DNA of 64,000 nt from assembly GCF_014650555.1 (NCBI RefSeq), contig NZ_BMVE01000015.1, positions 62,001 to 126,000 of the forward strand, in the 5' to 3' direction. Both the position numbers and the translations under genes were made by a program. Under the pieces are notes generated by a model. It did no database searches. It saw only the letters and a list, made by a program, of their open reading frames with translations, and was not told where the DNA came from. Origin of the DNA: Streptomyces goshikiensis. Its GTDB lineage: Bacteria; Actinomycetota; Actinomycetes; Streptomycetales; Streptomycetaceae. Positions 17,037-25,985 of this stretch are shown piece after piece; the stretch's first letter is position 1; each line of letters begins with the position of its first letter.

Positions 17037-17414
17037 GTGTCCTCCTTGAGGATGAAGGGGGAAGGTCGTGATCACCATCTCTTGACCCGTGAAGCGGGGT
17101 CACTTGACGAAAGGTTCCTCTTCTTCCATTTCATCCGTTCGGACGCATTCTCCTGCGCAACGCATTCGCCGGTGGAGCGAATTTTCTGTGGCGGCCCGGC
17201 ATCCCCGGCCCGCTCGGCAGTACGTACGCACCGAAATTCCGAGCCTTTCCGGCGACTCCTTCGGCTGAGGGACGGCCCTTGCCGACTACAGTCGGAGTGC
17301 GCCGAAACCGTTCGGTTGTCATGGGGGTTATCGCGGCGCGGCAGACACGGTGATTCGCCGACGGATGGCCGGCGCGGTCCTGTCTGCCTCCACGTCCTGA
17401 ACTGGAGTGAACAA
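17037..17414. promoter_or_regulatory. Divergent promoter region of EF-hand and SDR genes
   Basis: 378 bases with no supported gene between the leftward EF-hand gene and the rightward SDR gene. It must contain both promoters. I saw no convincing palindrome or clear -35/-10 pair. Confidence 0.4.
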
Positions 17415-18308
17415 GTGTCGAAATCGTCGGGTCCGATGTCACCCGCAGGCCGGTCCGTGCTCATCACCGGAACCTCCTCCGGACTGGGGGAAGCCTGCGC
17501 GCTGCACATGTCCCGGGTCGGCTTCCACGTCATCGCCGGAGTCCGCCGGCCCGAGGACGGAGAACGGCTGCAACGAGCCGCCACCGGACGGCTCACCCCG
17601 GTGATCATGGACGTGACGGACGAGAAGTCGGTCCAAGCGGCCGTGCACGAGGTCACCGAGCTGACCGGTGCGGCAGGGCTGTGGGCTCTGGTCAACAACG
17701 CGGGCATCGCGGTCACGGCTCCACTGGAGTGCGTACCCATGGAGCTGATGCACCGACAGCTCGACATCAACGTGATCGGTCAATTGCAGGTGACCCAGGG
17801 GTTCCTGCCGCTGCTGCGCGCCGGCGCCGGGCGGATCGTCAACATTTCCTCCGGCCTCGGGAACGTCGCCCTCCCCTTCCTCGGTGCCTACGCCGCCTCT
17901 CAGTTCGCCAAGGAGGCGATCAGCGACACGCTGCGCCGCGAACTCGCCCCGCAGGCGATCCCCGTCGTGGTGATCCAGCCGGGTGCCGTCCTGACCCCGC
18001 TCTGGGGCAAGATGGCAGAGGAGGGCAACCGGGTACTCGACAGCGTCCCGGGGCCGGTGCAGGAGCTCTACCGCCACCCGTTCCAGCAGTTCATGAAGGA
18101 CAACGAGACCTCGGCCGGGGCCAGCAGTACGACCCCCGACGGCGTCGCCCGGGTGGTCTTCCGCGCACTGGTCGCCCAGCGGCCCAAAACCCGCTACACC
18201 GTCGGCCGAGACGCAGCAGGCAGCCGAGTGCTGTCCAGGCTGATGCCCGACCGGGCGTTGGACCGGATCTTCGGCGGATCATCGGCCTTGACGCATCTCA
18301 GGAGCTGA
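17415..18308 (+). CDS. Classical short-chain dehydrogenase/reductase with altered catalytic Lys
   Basis: A 297-residue SDR of the retinol-dehydrogenase-like type. Present are TGTSSGLG (cofactor loop), LVNNAGIA, the catalytic Ser in VNISSGLG, Tyr159 in GAYAASQ, and RRELAP. The catalytic Lys of YxxxK is Gln163 here (codon CAG), although the surrounding alignment is unambiguous, so activity may be weak, altered or lost. The GTG at 17415 follows GGAG by 8 bases. It is divergent from the EF-hand gene at the edge of the biosynthetic cluster and could be a tailoring reductase. Confidence 0.85.
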   Translation: MSKSSGPMSPAGRSVLITGTSSGLGEACALHMSRVGFHVIAGVRRPEDGERLQRAATGRLTPVIMDVTDEKSVQAAVHEVTELTGAAGLWALVNNAGIAVTAPLECVPMELMHRQLDINVIGQLQVTQGFLPLLRAGAGRIVNISSGLGNVALPFLGAYAASQFAKEAISDTLRRELAPQAIPVVVIQPGAVLTPLWGKMAEEGNRVLDSVPGPVQELYRHPFQQFMKDNETSAGASSTTPDGVARVVFRALVAQRPKTRYTVGRDAAGSRVLSRLMPDRALDRIFGGSSALTHLRS

Positions 18309-18479
18309 CCAGCCTCCTCACGGGGACCGGATGAAGGATGCGGCGGCTCGGCCAACCCCGGGGCACGGCTTGCTGGGCGGCCGGAAGTCCGTCGCCCTGC
18401 GCCGGGGAAGCCGGCGAATCTGCTCGCCGGCCGCCACATTCGAGTCAGATGAGATCGATGCCGCGCAGCTGCGCGGCGC

Positions 18480-19043
18480 TGATCCGGTTGTCGGTGATCC
18501 ACGCTCAGTCCCAGACTCCGCCTTCCTGCGGGCGCCAGCTGGACGGCGCCGCCGTCCGGACCGGAGACCTCCGTGCGCACAGGCCGGTTCAGCCCGAGAA
18601 GGTGACTGCTGCGCTCGATGATGCGAACGGCCCGCTCGACCGCCTGAAGATCGCCGGTCCGGATCGCGGCCCGGTATACGCCGAAGAACAGCCGCTCCAG
18701 GCGTTCCTCATGAGTTTGCGGAGCTCGTCCGTGCTCTCATCCAGGGCGGTGCCGCGCTCGGAAAGGGCCTTGGACACGTCCTTGCAGGCCAGTTCGATCA
18801 GGCGGCCGTCGGTGCGCGGCGCCAGCCCCTTGCGGTACGCCTCGATGCCCAACCCCTGCGGGTAGGCGATACCGCCGGAGTTGACCGACGGATCGGCGGC
18901 GAGCTACGGCTGATCGTCAGCCAGTCGATACCGGCGAACTTCAAATCGATCGCGTCGCTTCGGCGTTGCGTGATCGCTGCACGCTGCGCCCGGGTGGGTC
19001 GGCCGCCCACGAACGTCTCCCTGGGCCCCGCGCCCCCCTCCAT
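18480..19043 (-). pseudogene. Frameshifted remnant of an actinobacterial mobile-element HTH protein
   Basis: The reverse strand encodes one protein in three frames. From ATG 19043 it reads GGRPTRAQRAAITQRRSDAIDLKFAGIDWLT. It then shifts near 18900 to a segment with YRKGLAPRTDGRLIELACKDVSKAL, and again near 18711 to a segment containing RLERLFFGVYRAAIRTGDLQ and IIERSSHLLGLN, ending TEVSGPDGGAV. This order (HTH, then RLD/E, then RRA/IIER, then LLGL, then EVSGPDGG) is that of small helix-turn-helix proteins common beside phage and integrative-element genes in Streptomyces. Two frameshifts make it a pseudogene. The 3' limit is approximate. Confidence 0.7.
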
Positions 19044-19126
19044 GATCCTGTAGCGGGGGTGATGCCTGTGCTGGGGCCGGGGAAACGTGCCCCGGGCCGG
19101 GAGTGTGCCCGGCCCGGGGCGGTGCG

Positions 19127-19342
19127 CTAGTTCTGGGCCAGGGTCCACTTCCTGAGGCGGTCCACGATCTCCAGGAGGGAGCGCCGGGGGCCGGGGGAGA
19201 GGAACGCGAAGGAGGCGAAGGAGGGGACGAGCGCGATCACGACGAGCAGGGCGGGGATGATGCGCACGACGACGGTGAAGAAGTCGATGACGAGCCGGAG
19301 CGTCTTGGCCTGGGTGAGAACGTCGACAAGGCGGTCGAACAA
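19127..19342 (-). CDS. Small membrane protein, unknown function
   Basis: A 71-residue protein with a TTG start at 19342 placed ideally after GAGGAG. Residues about 18-48 (VIDFFTVVVRIIPALLVVIA and following) form one long or two short membrane helices; the tail is basic. I do not recognise a family. The strong ribosome site and hydrophobic segment argue that it is real, though it could be part of the decayed element next to it. Confidence 0.5.
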   Translation of the reverse strand: MFDRLVDVLTQAKTLRLVIDFFTVVVRIIPALLVVIALVPSFASFAFLSPGPRRSLLEIVDRLRKWTLAQN

Positions 19343-19543
19343 GGTGGGATCTCCTCGAAGCGCGAGCGGGCCACTTGGTGTCCGGCCGAGGGCATAGGTC
19401 TCCCTGGGCGGTGCCCCTCACTGACGAGGTGCGACCAAGTGATCCAATGCCCGCTGGCCCGCGTCTGCGAGTCAGCGGCACATTAGGTGCCGGCTCATCC
19501 CTGCTCCTCGGTTTTGCTCTGGCGCTTTATGCAGCCAAGCAAG

Positions 19544-19580
19544 AACCTGGCGGCCGTAGAAATTTACGGGCCGCCAGGTT
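19544..19580. terminator. Inverted repeat, probable terminator
   Basis: Arms AACCTGGCGGCC (19544-19555) and GGCCGCCAGGTT (19569-19580), extended by GTA/TAC with one bulged G, enclose an AT-rich loop. The strand of action is unclear; it lies between the small membrane protein and the doubtful reading frame on the left-reading strand. Confidence 0.55.
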
Positions 19581-19629
19581 GACGTGCAAGGGTTAGATCA
19601 AGTCGGTGGCTTGAATCAATCGTCTCCGG

Positions 19630-20093
19630 CTACTCGAAGCTGAGCTGTCCAGGGGTGACTGTCCTTGATATCCCCCGTTTGTGCCGAGTCGGCGGCGCGT
19701 CTGGAGTTTTCCTGTGCTGTCGCAGCCACCATCCAAACTGCCAGCTCCGGCACGTTCGGTACAGTCTGGCCTGACGCATTTCGGCATCGGCCGGGATGGA
19801 ATTCTCACTCCACCCGATGATCGGTCGCGCGTTCTGGAGCCGCACCCCTAGACCGGATTCGAGCGAGTCCCTCTCCCATGTCTGGCCCGGGGCGTGCTCG
19901 GCGGCCAGATGGGCGTTGCGCTCCCAAGACCGCGGGATCGGCAGAGCGCACAGGTACCAGGCGAGTGGCGGTGACGCCGCCGGCAGCAGGATCGTTTGCC
20001 TCTTGGCCTCACGGTCAACCCGGAGGTGATTCCGTGCTTGTCGCGGCTTTCTATTTCTATGCGAACCCTTTCGGAGCTCGCCCCCAATGTCAT
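19630..20093 (-). pseudogene. Doubtful, possibly frameshifted reading frame, unknown
   Basis: On the reverse strand the frame ending at 19630 shows coding-like third-position GC around 19860-20000 (LAAEHAPGQTWERD) but has no good start. A frame starting at ATG 20093 (MTLGASSERVRIEIESRDKH) may be its beginning, joined by a frameshift near 20025. Composition is AT-richer than neighbours, as expected of acquired or decaying DNA. No family recognised; it may be non-coding. Confidence 0.25.
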
Positions 20094-20290
20094 CGCATCT
20101 AACCCTCCACCACGTGCGGGCCGGAAAGCCCGATGCCAGGCGTCCCTCCGGTGCTAGCCGATCGAGTCCTCGGGGGCATGCCGCTTGTCCGGGCGTGTCC
20201 GGGTTCAGCGCCGGACACCCCTGCCGGCCGCAGCCTGGGAGCACGTTCCGGGGCGTCACCCGGAGCGGCAGCGGCCCGGGGAGGAGCCCC

Positions 20291-20482
20291 ATGCACATCA
20301 ACGACCTGGTAGTCCGAACTCTTGAGCACGTCATCGACGCCGTTCCGTACCTCCAGGCGGTGGTGTCCGCCGGAAGCGCGACCGTCATGGTCCACCGCGC
20401 GGTACGAGCGGCTCGCAGGGCCCTGGCCCGTCGGCGGTCCGGCCGCCCGCCGACGTCCGGGCCGGGAGCGCGCCAGATCTGA
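20291..20482 (+). CDS. Small hypothetical protein with one hydrophobic segment
   Basis: A 63-residue protein. The ATG at 20291 follows GGGGAGGAG with 4 bases between. Residues about 13-35 (VIDAVPYLQAVVSAGSATVMV) are moderately hydrophobic and the tail is very Arg-rich. It lies 133 bases before the STAND ATPase on the same strand. No family recognised; such small genes before STAND ATPases can be partners, but nothing in the sequence proves it. Confidence 0.45.
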   Translation: MHINDLVVRTLEHVIDAVPYLQAVVSAGSATVMVHRAVRAARRALARRRSGRPPTSGPGARQI

Positions 20483-20615
20483 ACCCGACGGCCTGAACCG
20501 GCCCGCCTCAGGGCCGGATCGGCTGAAATCCTGCGGCCCGCACCCCCGTTTCCTACCATCGTGCGGTGACCGATGAGACGAACGCCCGTCTTCCGACAGG
20601 GAGCCGGGAGACCCT

Positions 20616-23156
20616 GTGGAAACCGCGCGAGCCGCCCGCGCCTGGTTCGCCGGGCTGCTCGGCGCGTACGTCGCCGAACACGGCTCACTGTCCCTGCGCG
20701 CGCTGGAACGTGAAACCCGCGCCGTCGGGATGCACCAGCCCAAATCGACGCTGAGCGACGTGCTGGGAGGCCGTAGCACTCCCAGCTGGGCCACCATCGA
20801 GGCCGTCGTGGTCGCGGCTCACCGGTACTCCGGCAGCCCCGGCAAGCCGGAACTCACGCCCTGGCAGCGGCGATACCAGCGCCTCGACGACCTCCTCGCC
20901 GAAGGGCGGATCGGACAGCGCTCGGCCTCCGACGCCCTCGTCCGGAACCAAGGGCGGTCATGGCCAAGGCAGTTCGGCGCCCTGCCCGAGCCGGCCGCGG
21001 CGTTCCTGGAGCGGCCGAGGCTCCACCTGCCCGACGGACCGGGCCGGTTCCTGCTGACGGGCAACGGGGGCGTCGGCAAGACGCAGGCGGCCGCAGCGTA
21101 CGCCCGCTCGCGGCTGGCGCAGCGCGATCTCGACCTGCTGATCTGGGTCAACGCCTCCACGCGCGACACCGTCGTGTCCGGCTTCGTGGAGGCCGCGGCG
21201 GAGCTGGTCGGCGCCCGGCCCCACCTGCGGGCGGAGGAAGCCGCGACCCAGCTCCCGTCCTGGTTGGCCAAGGCCCGCCGCCGTTGGTGCGTGGTCCTGG
21301 ACGATCTGTCCTCTCCCGGCGACCTGCACGGCCTCTGGCCACCCACCACCGAACACGGCAGCACCCTGATCACCACCCGGCGCCGGATCGACGCACTCGA
21401 CCGCCGCTGCACGGTCGTGGAGGTCATCCCGTTCAGCCCGCAGGAGTCACTGGCCTATCTCCGGGGTGTCATCGACCCGTCGGCCGGCACGGACGCGGAA
21501 CTGAACGCCCTCGCCGACGACCTCGGACACCTGCCGCTGGCTCTCGCGCAGGTGGCGGCGTACATGGGGAACACCGGCCGGTCCTGCAGGGAATACAGGG
21601 ACCGGTTCGTCCGGCGCGACGCCAAGCTTGCGGACCTCGTCCCCGAGGAGGGCGAGGGTCTGATCGAGTACCGCAGGCCGCTGTCCGTCGCCTGGTCCCT
21701 GTCCGTGGAGGCCTCGGACGCCTTGCGTCCCCAAGGCGCGGCCCGTCCGGTCATGCACGTCCTCAGCCTGCTCGACGGCACCGGCGTACCGGGCGAACTG
21801 TTCTCCACCCCCGCCGTGCTGGCCCTGGTGGCCGGCGGCACCGCAGCCGCTGCCGGACCCGGGGCCGGACCCAAGGCTGCGGCCCAGGACACCGTCCACG
21901 ACGCGGTGCACAACCTGCGCCGCTACAGCCTCCTCCACATCGACCGGAGCTCGACCCCGGCCGACGGAAGCGGGCCCGGCGCGCTTACGGGCGGGGCGTC
22001 GGTCCGGGTCCACGTGATGACGCAGCGCGCCACGCGGGACCTGCTCAGCGCCCCCGAGCGGGAGGACGCGGTAGCGGCCGCCGCGCAGGCGCTCCTGGAA
22101 GGCTGGGGCATCGCGGACCCCCCGGCTCGCCTCGACCGGGAACTACGCTCCAACGCCTTCGCCCTGCTGCGCCAAGCCGGACCGGACCTGCTCGCCCCCG
22201 CGCCGCACGAGGTGCTCTTCCGCATGGGCCACAGCCTCGGCGACTCGGGCCAGGCGACGGCCGCGTTACGGCACTTCCGGTGGCTGGAGCGGACCGTCGC
22301 CGAGCGGTTCGATCCCGATGACGCGATCAGCCTGGGCGCCCGCGGTCACCTCGCCTGGTGGCAGGCCAAGTCGGGTGACCAGGCGGGCGCGGCCGCGGCC
22401 TTCAAGGCCCTTGCCGAGGACCAGGCACGGCTCCTCGCGCCCGAACACCCGGACTTGCTCCAGACCAGGCAGAGCGCCGCCGTGTGGCGGGGCGCGGCCG
22501 GGGACCCGGCGGGCGCGGCGGCGGAGCTGCGATCGCTGTACGAGCTGCGGATCCGGGTGATGGGTGCGGCCCACCGCGACACCGTCAGCAATCGCAACCA
22601 CCTGGCCAACTTCCTTGCCGCGTCCGGTGATCACGAGGGCGCCTTCGCCTTGCACGAGGAGGCTTGGCAGGAGGCTCTGGAGCGGCGGCACCCGGGCCAC
22701 CGGGACGTACTCCGCGCCCGCTCGGTGGCGATGCGGCACCGCGGCGAGCTCGGGGACATCGCCGGAGCCTTGGAGGCGCTGAACGACCTGCTGGCCGTCC
22801 AACTGGAGGACGACCCCGACAGCCCGGACACGCTCGCCACCCGGGCCGGCATCGCGGAGTGGACCGCCCGGCGCGGGAACCCGCGTCGGGCGGCGGCCCT
22901 GCTGGAGGGTGTACTCACCGACCGGCTGCGGGTACTGGGCCCGGAACACCCGCACACCCTGGCCACCCGGCTGGACGTGGCGCGCTGGCTGACCGACGCG
23001 GGGGAGTACGGCCGTGCGACGGCCGAGCTGTACGCGCTCCTGCCCGAGCAGATCGAAGCCCTCGGAGCTGACCACCCGTCCGTCGCAGCGACCCGCGCGG
23101 CCCTGTCCCGGGCCTCGGCCCAGAACTCCGCAGCGCCCACACCGACGGACGACTGA
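20616..23156 (+). CDS. STAND (NB-ARC-like) ATPase with HTH-like N-terminus and TPR repeats
   Basis: An 846-residue signal-transduction NTPase. The N-terminal 100 residues contain an HTH-like segment (SLRALERETR...KSTLSDVLGG). The NTPase core has P-loop GNGGVGKT (about 149-156), Walker B WCVVLDDL, sensor GSTLITTRR and GHLPLALAQVAAYM, equivalent to plant GLPLA. From about 530 onward are tetratricopeptide repeats with the LGPEHPHTL/ALGADHPSV spacing. Actinomycete proteins of this type act as regulators or in phage defence. A TTA codon at 22266 (residue 551) makes translation dependent on the rare leucyl-tRNA BldA if this is Streptomyces. GTG start behind GGGAG. Confidence 0.88.
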   Translation: METARAARAWFAGLLGAYVAEHGSLSLRALERETRAVGMHQPKSTLSDVLGGRSTPSWATIEAVVVAAHRYSGSPGKPELTPWQRRYQRLDDLLAEGRIGQRSASDALVRNQGRSWPRQFGALPEPAAAFLERPRLHLPDGPGRFLLTGNGGVGKTQAAAAYARSRLAQRDLDLLIWVNASTRDTVVSGFVEAAAELVGARPHLRAEEAATQLPSWLAKARRRWCVVLDDLSSPGDLHGLWPPTTEHGSTLITTRRRIDALDRRCTVVEVIPFSPQESLAYLRGVIDPSAGTDAELNALADDLGHLPLALAQVAAYMGNTGRSCREYRDRFVRRDAKLADLVPEEGEGLIEYRRPLSVAWSLSVEASDALRPQGAARPVMHVLSLLDGTGVPGELFSTPAVLALVAGGTAAAAGPGAGPKAAAQDTVHDAVHNLRRYSLLHIDRSSTPADGSGPGALTGGASVRVHVMTQRATRDLLSAPEREDAVAAAAQALLEGWGIADPPARLDRELRSNAFALLRQAGPDLLAPAPHEVLFRMGHSLGDSGQATAALRHFRWLERTVAERFDPDDAISLGARGHLAWWQAKSGDQAGAAAAFKALAEDQARLLAPEHPDLLQTRQSAAVWRGAAGDPAGAAAELRSLYELRIRVMGAAHRDTVSNRNHLANFLAASGDHEGAFALHEEAWQEALERRHPGHRDVLRARSVAMRHRGELGDIAGALEALNDLLAVQLEDDPDSPDTLATRAGIAEWTARRGNPRRAAALLEGVLTDRLRVLGPEHPHTLATRLDVARWLTDAGEYGRATAELYALLPEQIEALGADHPSVAATRAALSRASAQNSAAPTPTDD

Positions 23157-23322
23157 CGGCCGCGCCGTACCGGCCGCATTCTCGAATGCTCGGCTGCCCG
23201 GCGACCCACCTCCGCGGCGTACGGGGGCGCGGCCTCCACGAAGCGGGGACCTCGCGACCGCCCGGGGCCAGTGGGAGAGCACCTCACGCCGTTCTCGCAG
23301 CGATCCGCCCGGCCGCGCTCAC

Positions 23323-24645
23323 TCAGGCTGTTCTGGTGCCGGTGTCCTTGATGAAGAGGCCTGCCAGGGCGCCGAGGACGAGGAGGATCGGCATGATGAG
23401 GAGGGCGTGGCCGTAGTCGGCGAGGGCCGGGTTCTGGGGGAGGAGTTTGCCGGGGACGGCCTGGAGGAGCCCGCCGATGATGAAGCAGATGCCGTTGACG
23501 ATGGCGGCGGAGCTGCCGACGAGTCTGCCGGGGACGGATTCTCCGGCGACGGTGAAGCCGAGCATGTGGGCGCCGGCGAAGAGGCCGACGCAGAACATGG
23601 TGACGACGGAGACGCTGTTGGTCTCGCTGGGCAGGTAGATCAGCAGGGCGACCGCGACCGCCTGGAGGAGGACGCCGACCACGGCGGGGATCCGGCGGTT
23701 GTTCCAGTGGTCGGAGAGCACGTTGAACAGGGGTGCGCCGACGGCGAGGCCGAGCCAGGACATGGCGGTCAGGATGGCGGCGAGTGAGGTTTCGGCGCCG
23801 CGGGCCTCCATGATCCGGGGCCCCCAGAGAACGCCCATGGCGAGCATCGAGCCGAAGGAGACTCCGGCGAGGGCCGCGGAGAGGACGACATTGCGGTTGC
23901 GGAAGCAGGCGCCGAGGTCGCGGAAGATGCTTGGGACGAGAGGTGGCCGCGCGGCCTTGGCCGCGGTGGTCTGCGCGAGGGTTTCGGGGCCCGGAGACGG
24001 ATTGCGGACCAGCAGGGCGAACAGCACGATCAGCAGGACGCCGGCGGCGCCGAATCCGTTGAGGAGTTGCTGCCAGCTGACCTGGGTGAGCTGCCAGGAG
24101 ATGATGGGCTGGCCGAAGGCCGAGCCCAGGGAGGCAAGGCACTGGACCAGGCCGAACATCAGGCCGTAGCGGGCGGCGGGAAACCACTGGCCGCCCAGAT
24201 AGCCGGCACCTACGAAGCCGAACGCTGAGCCGATGGCTAGTACGACCTGTGCGGCGATGAGGGTGGCCATGCTGGTGGTCTGGGCGTAGAGGAATGCGCC
24301 GGCGGTGACGAAAGCGACCGCGATCGTGAGGAGCGGGCGTGAGCCGAAGCGGTCCAGGAGGGCGCCGGAGAAGAACTGGCACAGGGCGAAGGCCCAGGTG
24401 TAGATGGAGCCCGCGAGGCTGATCTGGGCCACGGTGAGGGCGGCGGTCTTCTGGATCTCCGGGGAGACGACGGCGTATCCGGTCTGGATGGAGAACAGCC
24501 AGACGACGAATACGGTGGCCAGGCTCCAGATGATCCAGGCTTCGACGCCGCCGATCGTACGGTGCGGGCCGTGCAGGATCCGCGCGCCGGGGTGTTTGCG
24601 GTACTCGGTATCGCCGCCGGGGGCGGCAGGAGCGGTGCGTGCCAT
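23323..24645 (-). CDS. MFS transporter, oxalate/formate- or hexuronate-antiporter-like
   Basis: A 440-residue, about 12-helix major facilitator. The DRFGSRPLL loop between helices 2 and 3 and the repeated loop SDHWNNRRIP before helix 9 are MFS signatures; GAGYLGGQWFPAARYGLMFGLVQ resembles the OFA/ACS anion carriers. Start ATG 24645 follows CAGGAGACC. It lies 14 bases after the guanine deaminase on the same strand, so the pair is one operon; the carrier may import a purine or export a product, but the family fold does not fix the substrate. Confidence 0.85.
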   Translation of the reverse strand: MARTAPAAPGGDTEYRKHPGARILHGPHRTIGGVEAWIIWSLATVFVVWLFSIQTGYAVVSPEIQKTAALTVAQISLAGSIYTWAFALCQFFSGALLDRFGSRPLLTIAVAFVTAGAFLYAQTTSMATLIAAQVVLAIGSAFGFVGAGYLGGQWFPAARYGLMFGLVQCLASLGSAFGQPIISWQLTQVSWQQLLNGFGAAGVLLIVLFALLVRNPSPGPETLAQTTAAKAARPPLVPSIFRDLGACFRNRNVVLSAALAGVSFGSMLAMGVLWGPRIMEARGAETSLAAILTAMSWLGLAVGAPLFNVLSDHWNNRRIPAVVGVLLQAVAVALLIYLPSETNSVSVVTMFCVGLFAGAHMLGFTVAGESVPGRLVGSSAAIVNGICFIIGGLLQAVPGKLLPQNPALADYGHALLIMPILLVLGALAGLFIKDTGTRTA

Positions 24646-24659
24646 GACGAGGTCTCCTG

Positions 24660-25985
24660 TCAGCCGGTGGTGGCGTCGCGGTCGTGGGCGAGCGAGCCGG
24701 CCACGTAGGTGGCGCGCACGGTGCGGTCGTCTCCCATGACGGCCAGGACGAAGAGGAGTTCCTCGATGTCGTTCACGCGTGCGGTGCGCTGGGCGAGCAG
24801 CGGGGTCGCCTTCGGGTCGAGGACGACGAAGTCCGCCTCCCGACCGGGTTGGAGGGAGCCGATCTTGTCCGCGATGCCCATGGCCTGTGCGCTGCCGAGG
24901 GTGGCGAGGTAGAAGGCCTTGATCGAGTCCAGCGGGTAGTTGCTGAGCTCGGCCACCTTGTACGCCTCGTTCATCGTGGCGAGCAGGGAGAAGCTGGTGC
25001 CGGCGCCGATGTCTGTGCCCAGCCCGACGTGCATGGGCCGCTTGGGGTCCTTGGCGTCGTGGACGTGGAACAGCCCGCTGCCCAGGAACAGGTTCGATGT
25101 CGGGCAGTGTGACACCGCGGCACCGGTCTCGGCGCAGCGGCCGCGCTCGTAGCCGGTCAGGTGCACCCCGTGCGCGAGGACGGTTCCCGGGCCGAGGAGA
25201 CCGTAGTGGTCGTAGACGTCGAGGTAGCCGCGCCGCTCGGGGAACAGTGAACGCACCCAGGAGATCTCCCCGGTGTTCTCCGAGACGTGGGTGTGCATCA
25301 ACGCCTCCGGGTGCTCACGACGGAGCGCGCCGGCGGCCTCCAGCTGCCCCGGCGTGCTCGTCGGCGCGAAACGCGGAGTGATGGCGTAGAGATTGCGCCC
25401 CCTGCCGTGCCAACGCTCCAACAGCACCTTGGAGTCCTCGTAGCCCGACTGGGCCGTGTCCAGCAGGGCATCGGGGGCGTTGCGGTCCATCAGCACCTTG
25501 CCCGCAGCCATCCGCATGTTCCGCGCCGAGGCAGCCTCGAACAACGCGTCCACCGACTCCGGATACACCGCACAGAACGTCAAGGCCGTCGTCGTGCCGT
25601 TGCGCAGCAACTCGTCGCAGAACGACGACGCCATCTGCCGCGCGTACCCGGGATCAGAGAACCGCTGCTCCTCGACGAAGGTGTAGTGATTCAGCCAGTC
25701 GATCAGCTGCGAGCCGAAGGCCGCGATGATCCCCGTCTGCACGTAGTGGATGTGCGTATCGACGAACCCCGCACTGATCACGTGATCCGGGTAGTGAACA
25801 GGCTCGACGCCCTGGGGAAGTCGCTCACGCAGTGCGCCGTAGTCGCCGGCCGCGATGATGACACCGTCCTCGCAGATCAGCAGGCCGTCGCTCTCGTAGA
25901 CGAAGGCATCCTCCCGATCGGTGAGGAACGGATCGTCCACGAACGAGATGAACGGGCCACGCACAGCTGTCACAGCGGCAGACAT
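24660..25985 (-). CDS. guaD: Guanine deaminase
   Basis: A 441-residue amidohydrolase that converts guanine to xanthine. The metal site is visible: DTHIHYVQTG near residue 80, HTHVSEN, LAHGVHL and GLGTDIGAGTSFSLL, plus HCPTSNLFLGSG, which is diagnostic for GuaD. ATG 25985 is preferred, as GGAGGT lies six bases upstream; a GTG at 25991 would abut it. Upstream partner of the MFS gene in a two-gene operon for purine use. Confidence 0.92.
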   Translation of the reverse strand: MSAAVTAVRGPFISFVDDPFLTDREDAFVYESDGLLICEDGVIIAAGDYGALRERLPQGVEPVHYPDHVISAGFVDTHIHYVQTGIIAAFGSQLIDWLNHYTFVEEQRFSDPGYARQMASSFCDELLRNGTTTALTFCAVYPESVDALFEAASARNMRMAAGKVLMDRNAPDALLDTAQSGYEDSKVLLERWHGRGRNLYAITPRFAPTSTPGQLEAAGALRREHPEALMHTHVSENTGEISWVRSLFPERRGYLDVYDHYGLLGPGTVLAHGVHLTGYERGRCAETGAAVSHCPTSNLFLGSGLFHVHDAKDPKRPMHVGLGTDIGAGTSFSLLATMNEAYKVAELSNYPLDSIKAFYLATLGSAQAMGIADKIGSLQPGREADFVVLDPKATPLLAQRTARVNDIEELLFVLAVMGDDRTVRATYVAGSLAHDRDATTG

